The translations under genes and the position numbers were made by a program. 64,000 nucleotides of DNA from Anaerolineales bacterium (GTDB taxonomy: Bacteria; Chloroflexota; Anaerolineae; Anaerolineales; Villigracilaceae), in NCBI GenBank assembly GCA_015075725.1, contig JABTTV010000001.1, forward strand, positions 310,001 to 374,000, written 5' to 3'. The notes below the pieces were generated by a model. It made no database searches. It saw nothing but the letters and a program-made list of their open reading frames with translations, and was not told where the DNA came from. Of the stretch, positions 33,771 to 42,315 are shown one piece after another; positions within the stretch are counted from its first letter, which is position 1; the number at the start of each line of letters is the position of its first letter.

Positions 33771-34772
33771 ATGAAATCATTACTCAAAACATTGACCGAA
33801 ACATTTGGACCTTCAGGCCACGAAGACACCGTCCGCAAGTTGATCCAGAAGGAAGTAAAACCGTTCGCCGATGAAACGCGCGTGGATGCGATGGGCAGTC
33901 TGATCGTCCGCAAAGCGCCGACCGTGGACGTGGAGGACTCCAAACGCATCATGCTCGCGGCTCATATGGATGAGATCGGCGTGATCGCCAGCCACATCGA
34001 CAAGAACGGTTTTGTACGCTTTGCAAGCAACGGGGGCGTGTTCGGGCGCTACGCCCTCGGCGCGCGCATCCGTTTCATGAACGGCGCCACCGGCGTGATC
34101 GGGTTCGATAAATTCGAAAATGTTGACCAGGCTCCCGCCATGAATAAGATGTACATCGACGTGGGCGCGACCAGCCGAAGCGACTGCCCGGTGAAGGTTG
34201 GCGATTTCGGCGCGTTCGAGCGTAATTATATGGAAATGGGAAACCGTCTCGTCGCCAAGTCGATGGATGACCGCGCGGGGGTGGTGGTTTTGATCGAGAC
34301 ATTGAAAGCCATCAAGTCCACGCCGCATGAACTGTATTTTGTTTTTACCACGCAGGAGGAGGTCGGCGTGCGAGGTGCAGGGACAGCCGCCTACAGCATC
34401 GACCCGCAGATCGGTCTTGCTGTCGATGTGACCGCGACAGGCGACACGCCCGCTTCGTCGAAAGTAAACATGGAATTGGGCAAGGGTCCGTGCGTAAAAG
34501 TCCGTGACCCGGGCATGCTCTCGGACCCGCGCATCGTCGAATGGATGATCAACACAGCGGAGAAGGCGAAGATCCCCTACCAGCGCGAAGTCCTGCTCAT
34601 GGGCAGCACCGACGCGCGCGCGATCCAGCTCACACGCGCAGGCGTAATGGCGGGCGCTTTGTCGATCCCATGCCGTTACGTCCATTCCGCATCAGAGATG
34701 GTGGATTTGGATGATTTGAAGAATTCGGTGAAATTACTGACGGCGATGTTGAGCAAGCCGGTAAGGTTCTAA
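33771..34772 (+). CDS. M42-family metalloaminopeptidase (third of three)
   Basis: A 333-residue M42 peptidase. Ligands: AAHMDEIGVI (His), SMDDRAGVVV (Asp), TTQEEVGVRGAG (Glu pair), LAVDVTATGDTP (Asp) and RYVHSASEM (His). The active-site loop is GSTDARAIQLTRAG. It starts 1 base after the S51-like gene, at ATG 33771, which opens the conserved lead. It is closer to classic PepA/FrvX-like enzymes than the first copy. Three different M42 subunits in one operon could assemble as mixed complexes, but sequence alone does not show this. Confidence 0.93.
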   Translation: MKSLLKTLTETFGPSGHEDTVRKLIQKEVKPFADETRVDAMGSLIVRKAPTVDVEDSKRIMLAAHMDEIGVIASHIDKNGFVRFASNGGVFGRYALGARIRFMNGATGVIGFDKFENVDQAPAMNKMYIDVGATSRSDCPVKVGDFGAFERNYMEMGNRLVAKSMDDRAGVVVLIETLKAIKSTPHELYFVFTTQEEVGVRGAGTAAYSIDPQIGLAVDVTATGDTPASSKVNMELGKGPCVKVRDPGMLSDPRIVEWMINTAEKAKIPYQREVLLMGSTDARAIQLTRAGVMAGALSIPCRYVHSASEMVDLDDLKNSVKLLTAMLSKPVRF

Positions 34773-34793
34773 TGTCCTTCTGAGCGAAACGAC

Positions 34794-35267
34794 ATGGGCG
34801 ATTACAACCGTTCCACCAAAGAGATCGTTTTCAACGACATTCCTGCGAATGTGATTAATAGCATCCGCGCTTATATCGAGAAGCATACGCTGGGCGATAT
34901 CCTTGCCAACCCTGTGATGTGCGTCGTCTCCACGTCCGAAAAAATCAAAAAGGGACTCTTCGGCGGCGGACCGGGCCCGAAGTTGTTGATCCAAACCGCC
35001 ATCCTCACCGACCGCTGGCTGATCCTCGCCGATAACGTGGACCAAAACGCGCTGTATATGAAGTCGATGCAGCTGCGGGATATTACGGTGGAGGATTATG
35101 AGAAAAGTTCATTCCATGCCATGATCCCCGATACCGGGATGAACATCAGCGGTCAATTTACAGATGCGAGTGATTTGGGGACAATCTTCCTGCCGTTGGG
35201 AAAGGATACAGCAGGAGAAAAATTCAAATCCGCGTTGATGGATGCGGCGCAGGAAGCGAAGAAATAA
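34794..35267 (+). CDS. Conserved protein of unknown function
   Basis: A 157-residue cytosolic protein without signal peptide or membrane helix. The middle reads as alternating beta strands (LLIQTAILTDRWLILADN, then YMKSMQLRDITVEDY), which resembles PH-like domains, and the C-terminus is helical. It follows the third M42 gene by 21 bases and begins inside a remnant of the TGTC...GACA repeat family, so its start at ATG 34794 is slightly uncertain. It is followed by a repeat and a strong terminator. Function not recognised. Confidence 0.75.
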   Translation: MGDYNRSTKEIVFNDIPANVINSIRAYIEKHTLGDILANPVMCVVSTSEKIKKGLFGGGPGPKLLIQTAILTDRWLILADNVDQNALYMKSMQLRDITVEDYEKSSFHAMIPDTGMNISGQFTDASDLGTIFLPLGKDTAGEKFKSALMDAAQEAKK

Positions 35268-35275
35268 GTAATAAT

Positions 35276-35346
35276 GTCAACCTAAGCACAGCGAAGAGCC
35301 TCTCCCTCTGTCGTAAAGATGCTTCGCTATCGCTCAGCACGACATG
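35276..35346. repeat. GTCA...CAGCGAAG palindromic repeat remnant
   Basis: Outer parts GTCAACCTAAGCACAGCGAAG and GCTTCGCTATCGCTCAGCACGACAT are related to the common TGTCATTCTGAGCGAAG element. It lies just before the terminator at 35352-35387. A shorter remnant lies at 34773-34797. Confidence 0.6.
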
Positions 35347-35351
35347 GTTGT

Positions 35352-35387
35352 AAAACGGGCTTGACCTTCGAAGGTCAAGCCCGTTTT
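35352..35387. terminator. Bidirectional palindromic terminator
   Basis: A perfect 36-base inverted repeat with AAAACGGGCTTGACCTT on one side and its complement on the other, flanked by T-rich sequence on both strands. It separates the converging plus-strand peptidase operon and the minus-strand gene at 35389. Confidence 0.93.
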
Positions 35388-35388
35388 A

Positions 35389-35679
35389 CTATTTCTTCTT
35401 CGCCTCTTTGGATTCTTCCTCTTCCTTCTTCCTCATGAACTGCATCACCAATGCTGTGCCTGCACCGAGGGCGAACATGCCCATTGAGGCTGGGCTGGAA
35501 AAACGCGTCAACCCGATGAGCAGGAGGATGAATCCAACCGAGAGGGCGACCTGTACCTGCCAGACGGCCTTGTAATAAGCATCCAAAAAGAAGCGGGCGG
35601 TTCCGAATCCGAGCACGAGGAAACCGATGGCGCGGATCATAAAACCAATGATGTTCAAGACTTCTTCAAAGGTATCCAT
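35389..35679 (-). CDS. Small membrane protein with basic C-terminus
   Basis: A 96-residue protein with three hydrophobic segments (about residues 10-30, 42-60 and 66-80) and a charged tail (RKKEEEESKEAKKK). AAAGGAG precedes the ATG at 35679. No family was recognised. It is the last gene before the bidirectional terminator on this strand and follows the DUF456-like gene by 40 bases, which may be its operon partner. Confidence 0.8.
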   Translation of the reverse strand: MDTFEEVLNIIGFMIRAIGFLVLGFGTARFFLDAYYKAVWQVQVALSVGFILLLIGLTRFSSPASMGMFALGAGTALVMQFMRKKEEEESKEAKKK

Positions 35680-35719
35680 TGTTTTCTCCTTTTTACATTA
35701 TATGACAATCATCCGGTCC

Positions 35720-36247
35720 CTACGCAGTCGTCCAAGCCCACAAGCCCCAGAAAATGATCATGACCACGCCAATTCCCATCCTCGCGGCAATCGCCCAACC
35801 CCAACCGGTCATCCAGGCTTTGGTGTTGGCGAGCGCCGTATCCCTTACTTTGAGCCTGCGCCATTCTGCAAGGAATAATGCCACGGGCGAGGCGATGATC
35901 CCCATGATCGGCGTGAAGAACAAACTGACGACGATGCCCGCCGCGAAAGACCAGAGGATCGAACTCCAAGGGATGTCCTTGTCGCGCATGTGCTTGGCAA
36001 TGATGAAGTTATCCGCCACATTCCCACCGATCATCAATAGGGTAATGAGCACGAAGAGCAGCCAGCCCACCCAGGTCATATTATCGAGGGAAGCCTGAAT
36101 AATGGCATAAACCAGGATGGCTAGCCACATCACGGTCAGACCGGGAAAAACGGGAATCAACAAGCCGAGCAAACCGAAAACAAGCACGGCAAAGGTAATC
36201 ACTTCAAAGAAAACCTGCAAAAACAGTTCCAATGTTTTTGGATCCAC
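35720..36247 (-). CDS. DUF456-family membrane protein
   Basis: A 175-residue protein with four or five membrane helices. The opening hydrophobic run (VLVFGLLGLLIPVFPGLTVM) and the repeat-like second half (AAGIVVSLFFTPIMGIIASP) are typical of DUF456. The start is a GTG at 36247: AAGGAGAGG lies 5 bases before it, whereas the ATG ten codons earlier has no such site. The gene lies downstream of serS beyond a likely terminator at 36271-36304. Function unknown. Confidence 0.87.
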   Translation of the reverse strand: MDPKTLELFLQVFFEVITFAVLVFGLLGLLIPVFPGLTVMWLAILVYAIIQASLDNMTWVGWLLFVLITLLMIGGNVADNFIIAKHMRDKDIPWSSILWSFAAGIVVSLFFTPIMGIIASPVALFLAEWRRLKVRDTALANTKAWMTGWGWAIAARMGIGVVMIIFWGLWAWTTA

Positions 36248-36270
36248 TAGTCCTCTCCTTGCCAGATGAA

Positions 36271-36304
36271 AAGGCACCGGAAATCACACAACTCCCGATG
36301 CCTT
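36271..36304 (-). terminator. Likely terminator after serS
   Basis: On the minus strand AAGGCATCGG pairs with CCGGTGCCTT (one mismatch) around a 14-base loop, followed by TTTC. The T-run is short, so this is less certain than the other terminators. Confidence 0.55.
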
Positions 36305-36337
36305 ATTTACGAATATTAACCCATTTTCGTTTTGCCG

Positions 36338-37609
36338 TCACGGCGTGATAACGTCGATACCGCCCATCCACGGGCGCAGGACATCCGGCACTACAATAGA
36401 ACCGTCGGCCTGCTGATAATTTTCCATGACGGCGATCATCGTGCGCGGCAAACCCAAGCCAGAGCCGTTCAAAGTATGCGGGAAGCGGACTTTGCCGCCA
36501 TCTGCCGGGCGGTATTTGATGTTCGAACGGCGCGCCTGAAAATCCGTATCGTTCGAGACCGATGAAACCTCGAGCCATTCGTCACAGCCGGGCGCCCATA
36601 ATTCGAGGTCATAGGTGATCGTCGCGCCAAAGCCGATATCACCGGTACATAACTGTTTAACGCGATAAGGGATTTCCAACCGGGCGCAAGTCTCCTCGGC
36701 ATCCTTCAGCATTTTCTGGTGCATGGCTTCGGACTCTTCCGGTTTGCAATAGACATACATCTCGACCTTGTCGAACTGATGTCCGCGCTTGATGCCGCGC
36801 ACGTCGCGCCCGGCGCTCATCTTTTCGCGGCGGAAACAAGGAGTATATGCCGTGTAAAGTTTTGGCAGCTCAGCTTCGTTGAGGATTTCGTCCATGTGCA
36901 GACCGGTGAGCGGAATTTCCGCCGTCGGCACGAAGTAATAATCCTCTTCATGGTCTTTGTAGAGATTATCGGCAAACTTGGGCAATTGACCCGCGCCGTA
37001 GACCGTCGCCGTCTTGACCATGAACGGCAGATACTCTTCCTGATATCCCTGGCGGACATGCAGGTCGAGCATCCACGCAATGAGAGCGCGCTGTAATCTC
37101 GCGCCCGCTTTCTGCAGAATGTAGAATCGCGAGCCGGTTAGCTTGGTGCCGCGCTCAAAGTCGATGATGCCGAGCGCAGGCCCGAGGTCCCAGTGCGGAA
37201 GCGGTTTGAAATCGAATCTGCGCGGCTCACCGACTGTTTTGATCACGGGATTCTCGCTGTCATCCTTGCCAATGGGCGTGCGGGGATCGGGGATGTTCGG
37301 CAGGGTGGACATCAAATAATTCAGTTCGGATTCGACTCCTGTCACATCCTTATCCAACTCTGCGATCTTATCGCCCACCAGGCGCATCGCCTCGATCTTC
37401 GACTGGCGTTCTGCTTCGTCTTTCATCTTGCCGATCTCTTTCGAGACGGTGTTGCGCTCCGCTTTGAGTTGCTCCACCTGTGAGAGCAGTGACCGGCGCT
37501 TCTCATCCAATTGCAAAATGGAATCCACCCGCGCCGGGTCGTCCTGCCGGTCAGTTAGCGCTTTGCGGACGATCTCCGGGGTTTCACGAAGCAAATTGAT
37601 GTCGAGCAT
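36338..37609 (-). CDS. serS: Seryl-tRNA synthetase
   Basis: A 423-residue class II synthetase of normal length. The N-terminal long coiled-coil arm (about 30-110) binds the tRNA-Ser variable arm. Class II motif 2 is [21 protein letters not shown] and motif 3 is [35 protein letters not shown] is the serine-binding TxE loop. It attaches serine to tRNA-Ser. GGAGGTG precedes the ATG. A T-box leader (37635-37860) lies upstream on the same strand and should raise expression when uncharged tRNA-Ser accumulates. Confidence 0.97.
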   Translation of the reverse strand: MLDINLLRETPEIVRKALTDRQDDPARVDSILQLDEKRRSLLSQVEQLKAERNTVSKEIGKMKDEAERQSKIEAMRLVGDKIAELDKDVTGVESELNYLMSTLPNIPDPRTPIGKDDSENPVIKTVGEPRRFDFKPLPHWDLGPALGIIDFERGTKLTGSRFYILQKAGARLQRALIAWMLDLHVRQGYQEEYLPFMVKTATVYGAGQLPKFADNLYKDHEEDYYFVPTAEIPLTGLHMDEILNEAELPKLYTAYTPCFRREKMSAGRDVRGIKRGHQFDKVEMYVYCKPEESEAMHQKMLKDAEETCARLEIPYRVKQLCTGDIGFGATITYDLELWAPGCDEWLEVSSVSNDTDFQARRSNIKYRPADGGKVRFPHTLNGSGLGLPRTMIAVMENYQQADGSIVVPDVLRPWMGGIDVITP

Positions 37610-37634
37610 GTTGCACCTCCGCGTGCATTAAACA

Positions 37635-37860
37635 AAATACGCCCCGGTCCGTTTGCAGGACGAGGGGCGTCTCGTGGTGCCACCTGCTTTCGTCATTCAA
37701 TTCCGAATGACCTTGGGTTGTACTATAACGGGTACTGCCCGGCTCCTTTATGACGACAGTCTCTCCAGGAGCGACTTGGCAAAGTGGATTTCATCCTCTG
37801 GCGGGTCGCCTCGCACTGACCGGCGACTCTCTGAACCGTTGCTGAATTACTTGTCTTTGC
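37635..37860 (-). promoter_or_regulatory. T-box riboswitch of serS
   Basis: Read on the minus strand, the leader has a distal stem I segment CAGAGAGTCGCC...GGCGAC matching the AGAGA-type T-box stem, then GATGAAATCCACTT, where UCC in the GAA-UCC-A context fits a serine specifier. The antiterminator motif GGTGGCACCACGAG is near 37673-37688. The terminator follows: ACGCCCC pairs with GGGGCGT, then ATTTTG. The downstream gene is serS, as expected. The boundaries are approximate. Confidence 0.88.
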
Positions 37861-37877
37861 GCTTGTCTTTATTAAAG

Positions 37878-37950
37878 TGCCCCCACGGGGATTCGAACCC
37901 CGGTCGTGGCCTTGAAAGGGCCGCGTCCTAGTCCACTAGACGATGGGGGC
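37878..37950 (-). tRNA. tRNA-Glu (anticodon TTC)
   Basis: A 73-base cloverleaf on the minus strand. The acceptor stem pairs GCCCCCA with TGGGGGC, then A as discriminator. The T arm is GGGGTTCGAATCCCC. The anticodon loop CTTTCAA gives TTC, reading glutamate codons GAA and GAG. The 3' CCA is not encoded. It lies just upstream of the serS T-box on the same strand, behind a clear promoter (37968-37996). Confidence 0.97.
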
Positions 37951-37967
37951 ATTTCTTAAGCGGGCGG

Positions 37968-37996
37968 ATTTTATCATCCACTTCACCCCCGGTCAA
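37968..37996 (-). promoter_or_regulatory. Promoter of tRNA-Glu (and possibly the serS leader)
   Basis: On the minus strand TTGACC (complement of 37991-37996) and TAAAAT (complement of 37968-37973) are 17 bases apart. The tRNA begins 18 bases after the -10 box, leaving about 11 leader bases. No terminator stands between the tRNA and the T-box. Confidence 0.82.
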
Positions 37997-38002
37997 GAAA
38001 AT

Positions 38003-38557
38003 TCAAGGATGGATTTCAGGTTTGACCCGCTGGGTCAGCACCGCCACCAAATCGATCAGACGCCGGTTGACCAGGATCCCAGCAGTTTGAACCCGCAGGC
38101 TGGGAATCAGGATGGCGGATAAAGTTGCGTTCAGTACGGGAAGAAATTCGCGCGTCCCTTCAGCGACCAGGCCGTTGAAATCGAAGCGGCCCGGCAGTTC
38201 CATCGTCCCATCGACTTCGAACATGGAAGTCGTCACGCGGACCGTGTAGTCATTCACATTGGTGAACCCCCCGCGCACCATCGCCTGCGGACCCAGGTCT
38301 TCGCGCCGCGCAAGACAAATCGCATGAATCTGTTTCTTTGTGGTGCGCACGATCTCGAAGTGATCGATCAGCTTGGTCGGCATGTGCAGACGCGCCATGC
38401 GCGCGTCGTGAATTTCGAGGATGGAATGAGTCGGATCATTCAGGAACCCCATCGCCCCATTGGACGTTACAGCGATCTTGCCCGCCACACGATAGCCCGA
38501 TGTCAGGATATCGGCGAGGACAAAACGGTACGTGCGCGGTGAAGTGTCAAGAGACAT
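38003..38557 (-). CDS. Conserved protein of unknown function
   Basis: A 184-residue cytosolic protein without signal or membrane segments. It has a beta-rich opening (YRFVLADILTSGYRVAGKIAVTS), a central RREDLGPQAMVRGGFTN part and a C-terminal half with more helices. It is translated from ATG 38557 and lies 15 bases downstream of a small zinc-finger gene, so they probably share an operon with lepB. No motif of known function was recognised. Confidence 0.75.
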   Translation of the reverse strand: MSLDTSPRTYRFVLADILTSGYRVAGKIAVTSNGAMGFLNDPTHSILEIHDARMARLHMPTKLIDHFEIVRTTKKQIHAICLARREDLGPQAMVRGGFTNVNDYTVRVTTSMFEVDGTMELPGRFDFNGLVAEGTREFLPVLNATLSAILIPSLRVQTAGILVNRRLIDLVAVLTQRVKPEIHP

Positions 38558-38572
38558 GGGATCAACATTCCG

Positions 38573-38863
38573 CTAGGATTTGGGCATGGGCGGGCGAATC
38601 CCGCTTTGAGGCAGGGGACGAGGCGGGGTGCGTCGATTCTGAGAGGTGGGTTTCCCCGCGTTCGGATCGAGCAAAATGTTCAACCACTGGATCGCGCGTT
38701 CATCATATTCGCAGCGGCCGCAAACATCGCAGACCCAGGCTGGGAAATGGGGCACCGTGATCAATTCTCCGCCCAGCCAGGTAAAGTAGGTGACATGCCG
38801 CGGTCGAAATACGCCCGCATGGCATTCGTTACAGGGAATCAGTTCGTCGCCGGGATTGTTCAT
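38573..38863 (-). CDS. YgiT-type zinc finger protein
   Basis: A 96-residue protein with paired CxxC motifs: CNECH (about 11-15) and CDVCGRCEYD (about 45-54), the spacing of YgiT/MqsA-type zinc fingers. It lacks the C-terminal helix-turn-helix of MqsA; a Pro/Arg-rich tail follows. Such short proteins are often antitoxin relatives, but no toxin gene is next to it. It lies between signal peptidase I and the gene at 38003, with short gaps, so it is probably part of that operon. Confidence 0.8.
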   Translation of the reverse strand: MNNPGDELIPCNECHAGVFRPRHVTYFTWLGGELITVPHFPAWVCDVCGRCEYDERAIQWLNILLDPNAGKPTSQNRRTPPRPLPQSGIRPPMPKS

Positions 38864-38874
38864 TATGATGCACC

Positions 38875-39459
38875 TTATTGAGATGCGGATGCGGCCGTGT
38901 GTTCAAGGACCGACCACATGGGCGGGGGCCAATAGATCAACACAGCCCTGCCCACAACATTTTCCTGGGGCAGGAGCCCCCAATCCTTCGAGTCGTTCGA
39001 GTTGTTGCGGTTATCGCCAAGCACAAAGAGAAAGCCATCCGTCACCGTCCATTCACCGGAATAGAGCGGGGCTTCGAATATGTATTCTTCGTTCAATACT
39101 TGCCCGTTGACATACACTTGATTCCCCTCCACTTTTACCTGATCGCCGGGCAGGCCTATCACGCGTTTGATCAATTCCTCTTTCGGGTTGAGCGGAAAAT
39201 GAAAAACGATAATGTCGCCGCGTTCATACTCACCGAACCTGTAACTCAGTTTACTTACCAGCACGAACTCGCCGTCTTCGAGGGTGGGCCGCATGCTGTA
39301 GCCATCCACGCGGACACGCGCTGAGACCGCATTGATCCCGACAAACAGGACGACCGCCAACAGGAGCGTCTCAAGCATATCGCGGACAAATCGTTTCCAA
39401 TGCGTCCCTTCCTGTGTTTGGGCGGCTTCCTCCGTCGTGACTTGTTCCAATGTTTCCAA
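38875..39459 (-). CDS. lepB: Signal peptidase I
   Basis: A 194-residue type I signal peptidase. One membrane helix (about 30-46) is followed by the catalytic Ser55 in DGYSMRPTL and Lys98 in ELIKRVIGLPGD. GDNRNNSNDSKDWG is the usual box E. The active site faces outside and removes signal peptides during export. The start is a TTG at 39459, with GGAGG four bases upstream; no in-frame ATG is better placed. The many exported proteins in this window are its expected substrates (lipoproteins excepted). Confidence 0.95.
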   Translation of the reverse strand: METLEQVTTEEAAQTQEGTHWKRFVRDMLETLLLAVVLFVGINAVSARVRVDGYSMRPTLEDGEFVLVSKLSYRFGEYERGDIIVFHFPLNPKEELIKRVIGLPGDQVKVEGNQVYVNGQVLNEEYIFEAPLYSGEWTVTDGFLFVLGDNRNNSNDSKDWGLLPQENVVGRAVLIYWPPPMWSVLEHTAASASQ

Positions 39460-39658
39460 AATACCTCCAACTGCTGTGAAAATTATACTTCCAATTTCAA
39501 GGCAGCCTCCCCCAACTTATGTCCTGTTAACGACTACCCGCCTCATTCCAGACCCGGGTCTGATCCAGTTCCCCATACCTTATCTCTGCCCGATGTTAAC
39601 CCTGTTCTGCGCATTGCGCTTCCACCTGCAACGAAGTTTCAACCTCCAGCCCCCTTTG

Positions 39659-40189
39659 TCAGGGTGCAGGTGATTCGCGCCAATTCCGCACAAAATCGAA
39701 TTGCTCTTGTGTTTCGGGGGAAGTACGCAGGAAAATATCGCGCGGACGGGTTTTATACAACACATCCAGGCGTTCCAGGGCCTGCTTTGCAGACATCCCT
39801 CTGCGTACAAAATAACACCCCACCACCGTGCCCGTCCGCCCCACTCCGCCCCAACAATGGACGTAAACCGGGCTGTTGTCTTCGATCGCAGAATCGATCG
39901 TATCCAGAATAAGTCCCATGGTCTGCGCCGAAGGGATGCTCCCATCGCGGATGCTGATGCGGTGATATTCAGTCTTACACTCGTAAATCCGCGCTTCTTC
40001 CTTCAGGATCGACTCATACGGGACAAGTTCGTGCGGCTGGGTCAGATCGATGAAGGTGCGGATTCCGCTTTCCAAAAACGAGTCGATCTTCTTTCGCGCC
40101 TCGTCCGGATTAAAGCTGCCGGGATATTCACCAGCCAGGAAGAGGTTTTCCTCCACCCAGTAGGATTCGATGATGGGGATTTTTGCCAT
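39659..40189 (-). CDS. Dual-specificity-type protein phosphatase
   Basis: A 176-residue Cys-based phosphatase. The catalytic loop HCWGGVGRTGT gives His111, Cys112 and Arg118; RDGSIPS around Asp82 supplies the general acid. The length and motifs fit the atypical dual-specificity/tyrosine phosphatases related to CDKN3-like enzymes. The start at ATG 40189 lies 5 bases after the stop of the upstream HExxH gene, so they are probably co-translated. The target could be a phosphoprotein or phosphoinositide; nothing here tells which. Confidence 0.9.
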   Translation of the reverse strand: MAKIPIIESYWVEENLFLAGEYPGSFNPDEARKKIDSFLESGIRTFIDLTQPHELVPYESILKEEARIYECKTEYHRISIRDGSIPSAQTMGLILDTIDSAIEDNSPVYVHCWGGVGRTGTVVGCYFVRRGMSAKQALERLDVLYKTRPRDIFLRTSPETQEQFDFVRNWRESPAP

Positions 40190-40194
40190 GAGCC

Positions 40195-41238
40195 TTATTG
40201 CGGGAAGTTCGCGCACAAGTTGGAAAGGATCTCCGAACGCAGCGCTACGAGTTCCGGATATTTATAGAAAAACAGAATCTTCTGTTCGGCGATCGTGTCG
40301 CCTGCGGGTTTCGGGCTGAAGATGAAGAACGCCCAACTTTCAGCGATATCCTCTTCGGAGTTCGTGGCGGCGTAGTCGGTCAGGAACCGATCCTGATATT
40401 TTTGATAGAACGCGTCCTGTTTTTCGAGACGGGTATCCTCATCCTCTTCGAGGTTGATCTCGTTCCACTCTTCGCGGAGTTCATCCCAGAATTGATGGTA
40501 AAAATCGTCAACATAGGAATCGGCATCCGCGCAGCCCTCGCCGGGGAAGTAATTGGGGCAGGCCGATACCTCCTGAAGGTAGATATTGTTATCTTCCGGG
40601 TTGTTGAAAACGGCAAGACTAGGTGTGACCTGATCAGGTCCCAGAGTGAGCAGGTGAGCAAACTCATGAACGAGTGTATAGGTCAGGTTTGCGCGGTTTG
40701 CGATATCGGCAATATCCACATTCAATTTCCACACAGCCGGGTCCGATTCGGTCTGCACAACGGAGGCAAGCGTGTTGTCCGCACCGTCGGTGGTGATGGC
40801 GAATTCGCCGATCATGCCGCGGTTCTCGGCAGGGATGAGCGCGATGAAATAATTCCAGATCTCAAGATGCGCGGCTTCATCCTCCTGTTTATCCTGCAAT
40901 TCAGAAGGAACATCCTCAAAAGCAGGCTCGGAAATTTCATCCCCGTTCACGATATAGTTGACCAGGGTCACTTCGTCATCGGTTGCTTCGGATCCTTCCC
41001 CTTCAAGGGGTGCTGTGGCGATCTTGAGTATTTCCTCGGCGACCGCCGGGCATGAGCCGCCTTCCCCTGCAGCCGGTTCAAGGTCCTGAGCCGGGGCTTC
41101 TTCCGTGACCTCCGCGGATTCTTCCGAGAAAAATTCCTCCCCTTCGTAATCATCGAATTCGGCGCCTGTATCAACCCCGCAACCAAGAACGAATAAAAAC
41201 GCCGCGGATAAAACCAACAACAACTCTAACCGGGTCAT
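40195..41238 (-). CDS. Exported HExxH metallopeptidase-like lipoprotein
   Basis: A 347-residue lipoprotein with lipobox VLGC (Cys20). The signal is followed by an acidic linker (about 25-60). LVHEFAHLLTLGPDQVTP holds the zinc motif His191-Glu192-x-x-His195, and EEDIAESWAFFIFSPKP about 110 residues later could supply the third ligand Glu. The next gene upstream is a paralogue with the same layout. GAGGAG precedes ATG 41238. No family name was recognised with certainty. Such proteins could be peptidases working outside the membrane. Confidence 0.82.
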   Translation of the reverse strand: MTRLELLLVLSAAFLFVLGCGVDTGAEFDDYEGEEFFSEESAEVTEEAPAQDLEPAAGEGGSCPAVAEEILKIATAPLEGEGSEATDDEVTLVNYIVNGDEISEPAFEDVPSELQDKQEDEAAHLEIWNYFIALIPAENRGMIGEFAITTDGADNTLASVVQTESDPAVWKLNVDIADIANRANLTYTLVHEFAHLLTLGPDQVTPSLAVFNNPEDNNIYLQEVSACPNYFPGEGCADADSYVDDFYHQFWDELREEWNEINLEEDEDTRLEKQDAFYQKYQDRFLTDYAATNSEEDIAESWAFFIFSPKPAGDTIAEQKILFFYKYPELVALRSEILSNLCANFPQ

Positions 41239-41300
41239 CAAAAACTCCTCATAAGATTTTTCCAAGGATAACACAGGGAATTGGCGCTCGAGCGCACTTC

Positions 41301-42293
41301 TTAGTTATTTGACGAACATGTCCCCTTCAGGATCTCGCTCCGGATCCGGACCAGTTCCGGGTATTCGTAAAAGAAGCGGATCTTCTGCTCCCGAATGGAA
41401 TTCCCCATCGGTTTCGGGCTGAAAACAAAATAAGTGAACGACTCGGCAATATCCTCGGTGGGATGCGTGACGGCGTAATCGCCCACGAATTGGTCGCGAT
41501 GAGTTCGATAGAAATCATACAAGGCATTGTAATAATTCACATTTGCGTCCGACTGGTATTGAATGGCGTCGACATCCTCCCACTCGTCATTGATGCCTGT
41601 CCAGAAGCGTTTATAGAATGCATGAATGTACGAATCGGGGTGGCTGCATCCCATACCGGTGAAGTAACTGGGGCAGAGAACCGCTTTCTCGGTTTGCAGC
41701 ACCAGGCTGTACGGGTCGTTCGCCAGGTCTTGATCCGGTGTAACCTGCGAAGAATCTAGGGTCAGCAGGTGGGCATATTCGTGGATCAACGTAAAGATGA
41801 AGGCATCCTTGTTTTCGAGATCGGCGATATCGACTTCGAGTTTCCAGGACGAGATATCGTCCTGAATCACATCCACAGCGGCGAGCGTGTTATCCACCCC
41901 ATCGGTAAAAACGTTGAACTGCGCCACCATCTGGCGATTCCCGGGGGGAATCAATTCGGTGAACACTTCCCAGGCGTGATTTTGCAGGGAGAGGTCATTC
42001 TGTTCATCCTTCAAATCCGCTGGAACGGATTCGAACACCGGGTCTGTGATGACATTCCCTTCGACTCGATACAATGCCAGATTGTAAACATCGGGTTCCT
42101 CGAACTCCTCGACGCCAGCAAAGTCATAGACATCCCCCTGCCCGCCTGCAATGATCCGTTCCATGGATCGCGCGCAAACGGAATAAAATTCGACCCCCAA
42201 GACGGGAGTGTACTGCCTGCCGAGATATATTCCCAGCGCCAGAAAGACGACCAGAACAACCAGGGCGATCAGAAAGTTGGGATTTTTATACAT
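41301..42293 (-). CDS. Membrane-anchored HExxH metallopeptidase-like protein
   Basis: A 330-residue paralogue of the previous gene, with an uncleaved N-terminal helix (about 8-26) in place of a lipobox. The motif is FTLIHEYAHLLTLDSSQVTP (His171, Glu172, His175), and TEDIAESFTYFVFSPKP matches the second conserved block. The ends of both proteins align (KIRFFYEYPELVRIRSEIL against KILFFYKYPELVALRSEIL). Two such proteins side by side imply duplication. Substrate unknown; the position downstream of the modification locus permits, but does not show, a role in cutting its product. Confidence 0.82.
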   Translation of the reverse strand: MYKNPNFLIALVVLVVFLALGIYLGRQYTPVLGVEFYSVCARSMERIIAGGQGDVYDFAGVEEFEEPDVYNLALYRVEGNVITDPVFESVPADLKDEQNDLSLQNHAWEVFTELIPPGNRQMVAQFNVFTDGVDNTLAAVDVIQDDISSWKLEVDIADLENKDAFIFTLIHEYAHLLTLDSSQVTPDQDLANDPYSLVLQTEKAVLCPSYFTGMGCSHPDSYIHAFYKRFWTGINDEWEDVDAIQYQSDANVNYYNALYDFYRTHRDQFVGDYAVTHPTEDIAESFTYFVFSPKPMGNSIREQKIRFFYEYPELVRIRSEILKGTCSSNN

Positions 42294-42315
42294 ATCGACT
42301 CTAAGAGTACGCGCA

